A stretch of DNA of 51,599 nucleotides, taken from DATNPH01 sp036703315. Lineage in GTDB: Bacteria > Cyanobacteriota > Cyanobacteriia > Cyanobacteriales > Coleofasciculaceae. Location: assembly GCA_036703315.1 (NCBI GenBank), contig DATNPH010000211.1, forward strand, positions 1-51,599. The letters run 5' to 3'. Under the pieces are notes generated by a model. The model saw only the letters and a program-made list of their open reading frames with translations, did not search any database and had not been told where the DNA came from. How positions within the stretch are numbered: position 1 is the first letter of the stretch; each line of letters begins with the position of its first letter. Shown here one piece after another: positions 34,966-41,903 of this stretch. The position numbers and the translations under genes are program-made.

Positions 34966-35097
34966 TACTAATTTCCTTTTCAGATGCTACACTTCACCCC
35001 CTAACCTCCTCATCCTCACTAAAGCTCCGGTCGCTTCGGCTTGCCAAGGGGGGAGCAACAAAAATATCTGTAGCAAGCATTCAGGAAATTGGTATAA
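34966..35097. mobile_element. Second candidate MITE-like element
   Basis: Imperfect terminal inverted repeats: tactaatttcc...gatgctac on the left (34966-34991) and gtagcaagcat...ggaaattggta on the right (35070-35095). The interior holds ccccct...agggggg arms. About 130 bp, non-coding, in the gap between cysK and the peroxiredoxin gene. Matches at the ends are partial, so this is less certain than the pair at 26018 and 41733. Confidence 0.45.
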
Positions 35098-35223
35098 GAC
35101 ATAGAAAGATTAGGATTTTGGGTTCCTTGCAAAACCTTCTGGCTCCCTACCACCTAATACCTAAAACCTGCAACCTTGACAGGGCTAGCATTGCCCATCC
35201 TACCAATTCAAAACTCCGAACTT

Positions 35224-35862
35224 CTACTTGTCGGGTTGAGGAGTCATCCGCAGGTAGGGCTTAATTTCCTGGTAGCCTTTGGGAAATTTCTCCTTAAGTA
35301 CTTCTGGGTCTTTGAGAGAAGGGGCAATCACTACATCCTCACCATCTTTCCAGTTGACTGGAGTCGCCACGCTGTAGTTATCCGTAAGTTGCAACGAGTC
35401 AATCACCCGGAGGATTTCGTCAAAGTTGCGACCAGTACTAGGGGGGTAAGTGATCGTCAGCCGCAGTTTTTTCTGAGGATCGATTACAAAAACAGTGCGT
35501 ACCGTAACTTTAGCATTAGCGTTGGGATGGATCATCTCATAGAGCTCAGAGACCTTTTTATCCGCATCTGCCAAAATCGGGTAGTTGACATTGGTATTCT
35601 GGGTTTCGTTGATGTCTCCTATCCAGCCCTTATGGGACTCAACATCATCAACGCTCAACGCGATCGTCTTAACGTTGCGCTTATCGAATTCAGGCTTAAG
35701 TCTGGCAACTTCGCCCAGTTCTGTGGTACAAACGGGAGTGTAATCGGCTGGGTGAGAGAACAGCACGACCCAGCTGTCCCCAGCCCAGTCGTAGAAGTTG
35801 ATTTCGCCCTCACTAGAAGCCTGTGTAAAATCGGGTACTGTATCGCCTAGTTGCAGAACCAT
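35224..35862 (-). CDS. 1-Cys peroxiredoxin (Prx6 type)
   Basis: 212 residues. The peroxidatic cysteine is C45 in HPADYTPVCTTELG; the Prx6 C-terminal part (VVIAPSLKDPEVLKEKFPKG, then QEIKPYLRMTP) is present. No resolving cysteine is visible, so it is a 1-Cys enzyme reducing hydrogen peroxide and alkyl hydroperoxides with an external thiol. Starts at the ATG at 35862 behind AGGAAATTGAG. Divergent from psbU; peroxide defence next to a photosystem II gene is sensible, but shared control is only inferred. Confidence 0.94.
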   Translation of the reverse strand: MVLQLGDTVPDFTQASSEGEINFYDWAGDSWVVLFSHPADYTPVCTTELGEVARLKPEFDKRNVKTIALSVDDVESHKGWIGDINETQNTNVNYPILADADKKVSELYEMIHPNANAKVTVRTVFVIDPQKKLRLTITYPPSTGRNFDEILRVIDSLQLTDNYSVATPVNWKDGEDVVIAPSLKDPEVLKEKFPKGYQEIKPYLRMTPQPDK

Positions 35863-36116
35863 ATCTCAATTTCCTGGTTATTCGTCAAAACAGACAGTTT
35901 TCTATCTTGCCACAAAACATCGGTTTCCCGAGCGATTTTAGATATTTTTAGATCTATTTTTGTTTTGCCTCTAGTCGAATAGTAGAGCTTTCAGGTTTAG
36001 GAGCGAATAAGCGTTACGACTACTGAGATAAGATGAGATGATAGAAAACAAAATTTAAACTAAATGAGAGGAGACCCTCTCTTGAGTTTGTGCTGTTTAA
36101 GGAAGGAGATAAGTTG

Positions 36117-36572
36117 ATGAAAAGATTGGTTCGTCTACTAGTTGTCTGGAGCCTGTTGGTGGGCTGCCTTAGCTGGTTGGGGCTACCCCAAAACGCCTTA
36201 GCCTCACCATTCCCGTTGACCTATGGGGCTTCTTTAAGTAATGTTACTCTACAATCATTCCCTGTTACGCTTGCTGAGCTTTCCCTGCGTAATGCAGCTG
36301 ACGATAAGCTAGCTACCGAGTTTGGCAAAAAGATCGACTTGAACAATACCCATGTTCGAGCCTTTCGTCAGTATCCGGGGATGTACCCGACGCTAGCTGG
36401 AAAAATTGTTCAGAATGCTCCCTATCAGAAGGTAGAGGATGTTCTGGATATTCCAGGACTGAGTGGACGCCAAAAGGAACTGCTGCAAGCTAACCTTGAC
36501 AAATTTACGGTGACTGAGGTTGACCCAACATTTGTAGAGGGTGGAGACCGCTACAATCCTGGCGTTTACTAA
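36117..36572 (+). CDS. psbU: Photosystem II 12 kDa extrinsic protein PsbU
   Basis: 151-residue precursor. The signal peptide (KRLVRLLVVWSLLVGCLSWL) ends near NALA-SPFPL, giving a thylakoid-lumen protein. The mature part has the PsbU helix-hairpin-helix pair: KIDLNNTHVRAFRQYPGMYP, then ILDIPGLS-like DVLDIPGLSGRQKELL. PsbU caps the oxygen-evolving manganese cluster with PsbO and PsbV. A GTG at 36090 is in frame, but AAGGAGAT at 36099-36106 lies inside that extension and sets the ATG at 36117 as start. A small leader hairpin gagagg/cctctc is at 36066-36081. Confidence 0.95.
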   Translation: MKRLVRLLVVWSLLVGCLSWLGLPQNALASPFPLTYGASLSNVTLQSFPVTLAELSLRNAADDKLATEFGKKIDLNNTHVRAFRQYPGMYPTLAGKIVQNAPYQKVEDVLDIPGLSGRQKELLQANLDKFTVTEVDPTFVEGGDRYNPGVY

Positions 36573-36602
36573 AAACATCACAAGTTAGTAAATTCTTAAT
36601 CC

Positions 36603-36627
36603 AGCCCACTCCTTTACGGGGTGGGTT
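36603..36627 (+). terminator. Terminator after psbU
   Basis: Ten-base stem agcccactcc / ggggtgggtt (two G-U pairs) with a tttac loop, 30 bases after the stop and followed by AT-rich attcattaaaatt. Confidence 0.65.
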
Positions 36628-36687
36628 ATTCATTAAAATTGCTTAATTTATTACAATTCGTTAAATTTATTCAGGAACTGCTTAAAA

Positions 36688-38439
36688 TTGAACCCGATCG
36701 CCTCCGTTTGTTTATCTGAGTCGGACATCCCTACCCAGTTTGATGTCCTAGTGGTAGGTGCTGGTGCTGCGGGGCTTTATGCAGCGCTTTGTTTGCCAGA
36801 TACTTTGCAAGTTGGCTTAATTACGAAAGACACGTTATCAACGGGTGCTAGTGACTGGGCACAGGGAGGTATTGCTGCTGCCATTGACCCCGGAGACTCG
36901 CCAGTGCTGCATATCAAGGATACGATGCAAGCGGGTGCTGGTCTTTGTGACTTGGAGGCTGTGAAGTTTCTGGTAGAACAGGCACCAGAGTGCATCCAGT
37001 CTTTGGTAGACATGGGTGTTGCCTTTGACCGCAAAGGCAGTCAGTTAGCTTTAACCCTAGAGGCAGCTCACTCACGTCCTCGTGTACTTCATGCGGCTGA
37101 TACTACAGGTCGTGCCGTGGTCACCACTTTGACATCTCAGGTGCTTACTCGAAGGAACATCACGGTTTTGCAGCAGGCGTTTGCATTATCGTTATGGCTT
37201 AACTCAGAAACCGGGCGTTGTCAGGGAATAAGCCTGATTTACAACAGCCAGGTTAACTGGATACGGGCAGGTGCTGTAGTACTGGCAACTGGCGGCGGTG
37301 GTCAAGTCTTTGCTCAGACGACCAATCCAGACGTTAGTACAGGAGATGGGGTAGCGATCGCCTGGCGTGTTGGAGCAATCCTGCGAGACTTGGAATTTGT
37401 ACAATTTCATCCTACTGCTCTAACCAAACCTGGTGCCCCTCACTTTCTGATCAGCGAAGCTGTGCGGGGAGAAGGTGCTCATTTAATAGATAACCAGGGG
37501 CATCGATTCACCTTTGATTACCATCCTGCTGGCGAACTTGCACCAAGAGATGTCGTCAGTCGCGCCATTTTTAGCCACTTGCAGCGTGAAGGGGGGAGTG
37601 GGGACAGCAGAAATTCAAAATTCGAATCCCCCATTTCCAATCCCCAATGTGTCTATTTAAACTTGCAACCGATTCCCGCCGATACTATTCGTCGCCGATT
37701 TCCTAACATTATCCAGGTGTGTCAGCACTGGGGAATTGATGTCTTCCATGAGCCAATTCCCGTTGCACCAGCAGCTCACTACTGGATGGGAGGAATTGCA
37801 ACGGATTTGATGAACCGTACCTCAATTCCTGGGTTGTATGCCATTGGGGAAACAGCCAGTACTGGTGTCCACGGCGCAAATCGTCTCGCCAGCAATTCGC
37901 TGCTGGAATGTATAGTCTTCGGTGCCCAACTACGTCGAATCACCCCTGAAGACCTAGAAATAACTAATGATGCATTCCCCGCTCACCACTTACCACTCAC
38001 TACTCCCCATTTAGTAATAGAAGACTGGGAAGCTCAAAACAACAAAATAGCAGCACTGTGTGTAAAGTTACAATGCTTAGTGTGGCAGAGCGCAGGTATT
38101 TGTCGCTCCGCAGAAGCGCTAGAGAGTGCGATCGCAACATTAGAGGTGTGGCGACAAGAATTCGTGGCTTTTCCATTAAGCCAGCACTTACTGAATTTAC
38201 CTCCTCTCAAGACGCTCAAGTTTGACTTCCCAGATGCTGAGCGACACTTGCGGAGTTGGGGAGAAACTTACAACTTACTGGATGTAGCGCACTTAATTCT
38301 TACAAGCGCTAGCTTTCGCACAGAAAGCCGGGGTGGTCATTATCGATTGGACTATCCTCAACCAACTCCTAGCTGGCAAGTCCATACCTTAGTGCAAAAG
38401 AACCACTGGTGGAAATCGCCACGCCTAGAAGCATCATGA
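36688..38439 (+). CDS. nadB: L-aspartate oxidase
   Basis: 583 residues. It oxidises aspartate to iminoaspartate for NAD synthesis with NadA. FAD motif VVGAGAAGLYAAL near residue 23, then GASDWAQGGIAAAI, AAHSRPRVLHAADTTGRAV, EFVQFHPTAL, RGEGAHLID and the C-terminal GANRLASNSLLE, all normal. Start is TTG at 36688 with no better candidate. The protein is about 30 to 40 residues longer than usual because two in-frame segments of intergenic-type sequence lie inside it (37590-37650 and 37964-38014). Active-site blocks are undisturbed, so the enzyme should still work. NadA is not in the window. Confidence 0.93.
   Translation: MNPIASVCLSESDIPTQFDVLVVGAGAAGLYAALCLPDTLQVGLITKDTLSTGASDWAQGGIAAAIDPGDSPVLHIKDTMQAGAGLCDLEAVKFLVEQAPECIQSLVDMGVAFDRKGSQLALTLEAAHSRPRVLHAADTTGRAVVTTLTSQVLTRRNITVLQQAFALSLWLNSETGRCQGISLIYNSQVNWIRAGAVVLATGGGGQVFAQTTNPDVSTGDGVAIAWRVGAILRDLEFVQFHPTALTKPGAPHFLISEAVRGEGAHLIDNQGHRFTFDYHPAGELAPRDVVSRAIFSHLQREGGSGDSRNSKFESPISNPQCVYLNLQPIPADTIRRRFPNIIQVCQHWGIDVFHEPIPVAPAAHYWMGGIATDLMNRTSIPGLYAIGETASTGVHGANRLASNSLLECIVFGAQLRRITPEDLEITNDAFPAHHLPLTTPHLVIEDWEAQNNKIAALCVKLQCLVWQSAGICRSAEALESAIATLEVWRQEFVAFPLSQHLLNLPPLKTLKFDFPDAERHLRSWGETYNLLDVAHLILTSASFRTESRGGHYRLDYPQPTPSWQVHTLVQKNHWWKSPRLEAS
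37590..37650. repeat. In-frame repeat-like insertion 1 in nadB
   Basis: A G-rich run followed by aaattcaaaattcgaa and ccccatttccaatccccaa, the same word types found in the intergenic heptamer tracts of this window. It encodes a non-conserved Gly/Ser/Asn segment between HLQREG and VYLNLQPIP. Confidence 0.65.
37964..38014. repeat. In-frame repeat-like insertion 2 in nadB
   Basis: cgctcaccacttaccactca and following tactcccca resemble cyanobacterial STRR heptamers. The segment encodes PAHHLPLTTPH in the inter-domain linker. Confidence 0.55.
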
Positions 38440-38563
38440 TTAAGTTACTAATGAGCGAGTCATAAATCAATCGAAAGCGGCTTCGCCGGACAAGCTCACT
38501 CGGAATCGTGAGAATTGTGACCAATCTACTCACCAATTTACTCTATTAACAAATAGTACTGGC

Positions 38564-38812
38564 TTAACGGGTTCCTGAGCCTCTGGTATGGTCTGGACCA
38601 CCGTTATCTCTTGGTTCGAAGTCTTTGCTGAACTGATTAATTCGCTCAAATCTTCCGGAATCATTAGTATTAGAAGCAACAAAAGATTGCTGAAATGAAA
38701 TGTTGTTATTAACTAGACTAAGCTTCACTTTAGAAGTGATTAGCTTTGAACTGAACAGCTGAAAACCGATTAACAAAGATGCTATACCGATGAGGCGTAG
38801 GCAAGTCCGCAT
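38564..38812 (-). CDS. Small exported protein of unknown function, 82 aa
   Basis: Opens at an ATG with MRTCLRLIGIASLLIGFQLF, a signal peptide or signal anchor, followed by a polar Ser/Asn-rich body. The end, FEPRDNGGPDHTRGSGTR, recalls the C-terminal (P)PDxRxGxGTR segment that I remember from many small exported cyanobacterial proteins. No cysteine motif or named domain is visible. Convergent with nadB; probably monocistronic. Confidence 0.6.
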   Translation of the reverse strand: MRTCLRLIGIASLLIGFQLFSSKLITSKVKLSLVNNNISFQQSFVASNTNDSGRFERINQFSKDFEPRDNGGPDHTRGSGTR

Positions 38813-40022
38813 AACTCTAAATCAATCGTTCTGTATGGGTTACATGTTCAGTATATTCAGTGGTTTTTCAAGATATAAGAGCATTCACAGAAGATTCATG
38901 GCCCTTTTACAGAAGGTTTATAAGTTCCAAATTAGGAGGTAATTAAACTAAGATTTTCATGGCTTTAACTTTGCATAATAATTAATATTTTCACTCAAAG
39001 TTTACAGTCAATTCACACAACATTTATATAGCGCTCACTTAGAAGACACTTTCACTGACAAAAAAGTTTGCTCTCAAAAAGACATCAGGATTAGACGAGG
39101 AGATTTTTTAGTTCGCTGGAACTATCAGCTAGCTTTCTCGTCCATTCTTACAGTTGATCTGTCATACAATCACTGTTTATGTACTACAAGAACCGTGATT
39201 ATGTATATTAAAATACAGTTCTCTTGATTGATGTACTACAGAGACTAGAGGTAAATACTATGTAACAAACAGTTTCCACATTCCACTGTTACAGGTAACA
39301 GTCATTTAGAAGAATATCGTTAATATCTTCAAACGGTGGGAAATTGTAATAAATTTATCTCTAGATAACAATTTAAATAAATTTTATTTTGTTGTGAATT
39401 TATCTACTTGTGTAAAGTTTTTATAGATAATAATTCTAGTTGTAAATTGTAGGTTTCTCAGCAAAGCTCCAAACGTGGAACCCTTTGTCCTTTAAGCAGC
39501 CCCTGAAACAGACTTGTCTTAAGTACTAGCCTCCCGAAGGATACTTCCTGTTGATTGTGCCTCGCCTTGATGTCAAGGAAGATGGGTACTTCAAAATTCT
39601 AGCCACCAAAGCCAAAGCTTATGGTAGTTCAGCTATAATGGTAGGGTCATACGTCTGTCTATCTGACTAAACGTGATAATCTCCTCCACTCTCCTGCTCA
39701 TCTAAGAAAGCGTGGAACAGATATCCCCTAGAGATCCGCTAAGAGTTGCCTAAAACAAATTTTTTTGTTCGTTGGGGCGAATGAAGTATCTGGTGCGCAA
39801 CTGCTCCTTACGTCGCTACCGCTATCGCATTGCATGGGATAGCAGCCTAGCTGCCGCCTGAGCGCATTGCATGGGGCATCTGACTCACAAATATTAACAA
39901 TTTCATCAAATCTTTACAAAATATTTACACAATTCAAGGTTTCAATATATTAAATTAAATGAAATTGATTTAAATTAGCTTAAGAACAGATTTCAAGGGT
40001 CTTGAACGTAATGGGGTATAAA
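38813..40022. other. Long AT-rich intergenic region
   Basis: About 1.2 kb without a clear gene. 38900-39470 is strongly AT-rich. 39480-39720 is of normal composition and holds a 37-codon frame. Around 39790-39880 there is a dispersed repeat (ctccttacgtcgctaccgct) and a doubled cgcattgcatggg. An A/T-rich leader precedes the RHH-PAS gene. Confidence 0.5.
39557..39670 (+). CDS. Candidate 37-aa ORF or gene remnant
   Basis: A GTG-initiated frame reading (M)PRLDVKEDGYFKILATKA and ending VGSYVCLSD. Composition looks protein-like compared with its AT-rich surroundings, with charged and aromatic residues spread evenly, but there is no clear ribosome site, homology is not recognised and the length is marginal. 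It may be a leftover of an inserted or decayed gene. Confidence 0.2.
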   Translation: MPRLDVKEDGYFKILATKAKAYGSSAIMVGSYVCLSD

Positions 40023-41588
40023 ATGGCTACTAGGGTAGTAACCTTCAGGTTACCAGAAGACCTCATCCAGGCGATTACCTCTCAAGCTAAGGAAACAGGT
40101 ACAGATAGAACAGCTGTAGTAGTTAATGCGCTTAGGCAAGTGTTTGGTCTTCCTTCTAGCCAAACACACTCTGCTTCACACAACGGGCTTCACAAGCAAC
40201 AGGATGTACTAAAGAAAGAAGCTAACGCCTACAATCAGCAGCCAGTTGAAATCAGGCAACGAGTATCGCCTGATTGTAATACACGAGGTCTACAAGAGAT
40301 TAATCAAACTCTAGCTGCTAGTCAAGCTTTACTCGATGAAGTCTCTTTGCTGCTACCAAAAGCTATTCAATCTCAGAAAACCGATGCCCCTGAAGATTTA
40401 ATAGACCCGAGCAACCCAGTTAGCCAAAAGTCAGAACCAAATAATAGCAAGGGTGTCGAATTTGAAGACGCTCTGCAACAATTGGCAGCTAAGGTTGAGC
40501 AGCGAGCAAAGTTACTTGAGCAGGTTCTCTCAGCTTGTGTAGATCATGTCTGCCTGTATGACAGGTTAGGACGGTATACTTATGCCAACCGCGCCTTCTT
40601 GCAGTCATTCGGACTAGAGCGAACTGAACTATATGGTAAGACCTGGAAGCAAGTCGGCTTGCCAGTAGACACGATGAAGCCTTTTGAGGCGAAACTCCAA
40701 ATTGCCTTGACTAGGGGGCAATCTATTGCCCATGAAATCAGTCTCCCTACTGTCAATGGACCTAGAGATTACGAGTACATCCTTAGTCCTATTCGCAACG
40801 CTGACGGGAGCGTAGAGGCAGCCGTCTACACAGCTAGAGATATTACTGAGCGCAAGCATGCAGAAGAGTCGCTGCGGGAATCTGAAAAAAATTACCGCAA
40901 TTTGTTTGAATGGGCCCATGATTCAATCTTTATCACCGACTCTTCGAACCATAGTCTCTTGGATGTGAATGAACATGCTGCACGGCGACTAGGATATACT
41001 CGCAAACAGCTTCTCCACTTACCGGCTGAGGTATATAGTCCACCGATGAACCCGAAAGAGCGGGAAGCCGTACTTCAGCGCTTGTGGCAAACTGGCAGTG
41101 TCACCTTTGAGCACGTTCATAGGTGTAAAAATGGCACACAGATGCCAGTGGAAATTAGTAGTCGGGTGGTTGAATATGATGGTCGGCTAGCGATTCAAAA
41201 CTTTGTCCGGGATCTCACAGAGCGCAAAAAGGTAGAGGAAAGACTGACGCTCTATCGGCAGATTATCACTCATTTCAGCGAAGCGATCGCCATCATCAAC
41301 TTACAGGGCTATTACATTGAACAGAATCCAGCCCATTGCTTGCTTCTAGGGTACGGCGCGCATGAACTCTCAGGATTCACTCCGGCAATCCACTTGGGAG
41401 AAGAAGCATACCAGAAAATTGTTCAGGAGTTACACAGCAAGGGTGGCTACCGTGGTGAAATCACCAGTCGTACAAAGAGTGGAGAGTTACTCACTCTAGA
41501 ACTAGCAACGTTTGTCGTCTGTAATGAGGCGGGTAAGCCAGTCTGCTATGTGGAGAGTATGCGTAATATTACAAATACAAGCAATTAA
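40023..41588 (+). CDS. Ribbon-helix-helix plus triple-PAS protein without kinase domain
   Basis: 521 residues from the ATG at 40023 (GGGG six bases upstream; TTG 40002 and ATG 40011 also in frame). The N-terminus ATRVVTFRLPEDLIQAITSQ, then TGTDRTAVVVNALRQVFGL, fits a CopG-like ribbon-helix-helix DNA-binding domain (about residues 1-48). A polar linker and coiled coil follow (to about 170), then three PAS/PAC units at about 175-280 (ends ARDITERKHAEE), 290-400 (ends RDLTERKKVEE) and 405-515 (ends SMRNITNTSN). No histidine kinase, GGDEF or HTH output follows the last PAS. It may be a ligand- or redox-sensing transcription factor. Convergent with a diguanylate cyclase gene. Confidence 0.82.
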   Translation: MATRVVTFRLPEDLIQAITSQAKETGTDRTAVVVNALRQVFGLPSSQTHSASHNGLHKQQDVLKKEANAYNQQPVEIRQRVSPDCNTRGLQEINQTLAASQALLDEVSLLLPKAIQSQKTDAPEDLIDPSNPVSQKSEPNNSKGVEFEDALQQLAAKVEQRAKLLEQVLSACVDHVCLYDRLGRYTYANRAFLQSFGLERTELYGKTWKQVGLPVDTMKPFEAKLQIALTRGQSIAHEISLPTVNGPRDYEYILSPIRNADGSVEAAVYTARDITERKHAEESLRESEKNYRNLFEWAHDSIFITDSSNHSLLDVNEHAARRLGYTRKQLLHLPAEVYSPPMNPKEREAVLQRLWQTGSVTFEHVHRCKNGTQMPVEISSRVVEYDGRLAIQNFVRDLTERKKVEERLTLYRQIITHFSEAIAIINLQGYYIEQNPAHCLLLGYGAHELSGFTPAIHLGEEAYQKIVQELHSKGGYRGEITSRTKSGELLTLELATFVVCNEAGKPVCYVESMRNITNTSN

Positions 41589-41672
41589 AAGTCGTTAATC
41601 ATTAGTCATTAGTAAACTGCTCTTGCTTTAACTAGCCTAATGACTTTTGTCTCTCGCTCTGTTAGCCTCGTG

Positions 41673-41711
41673 CCCCCCGCCTCTCTTCCACTTGGGAAGA
41701 GAGGCGGGGGG
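41673..41711. terminator. Very strong bidirectional hairpin
   Basis: A perfect 17-bp GC-rich stem (ccccccgcctctcttcc / ggaagagaggcgggggg) with a five-base loop lies between the convergent RHH-PAS and diguanylate cyclase genes. No long T run follows on the plus strand, so it may act as a transcript-end barrier for both genes rather than a classic terminator. Confidence 0.65.
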
Positions 41712-41732
41712 TAAGAGTGCAATATTGACTAT

Positions 41733-41844
41733 TAGACCTCCTGCATGAATCATGAAATGCCCCCTCGCATCCCCCAATTCTGGGGAACTCGGGGTTCCCT
41801 TTGGGGAGTAGGGGGGCGAAAATTCTATTCGTGCAGGAGGTTTA
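41733..41844. mobile_element. MITE-like element, copy B (112 bp)
   Basis: Eighteen-base terminal inverted repeats (tagacctcctgcatgaat; right end attcgtgcaggaggttta, 16 of 18 matching), ending in TA on both sides. The interior has ccccaattctgggg-type arms. Same ends as the element at 26018-26138. No open frame. Confidence 0.78.
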
Positions 41845-41903
41845 TTAAACAGATTTGATAGGACTGAACACTATATAAAATAAGTATTCAGCCGGATTTA
41901 ATT

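Noticed and set aside
35176..35850. 224-codon plus-strand frame
   Set aside because: It lies antisense over nearly all of the clear 1-Cys peroxiredoxin gene and has no family resemblance; it is a composition shadow.
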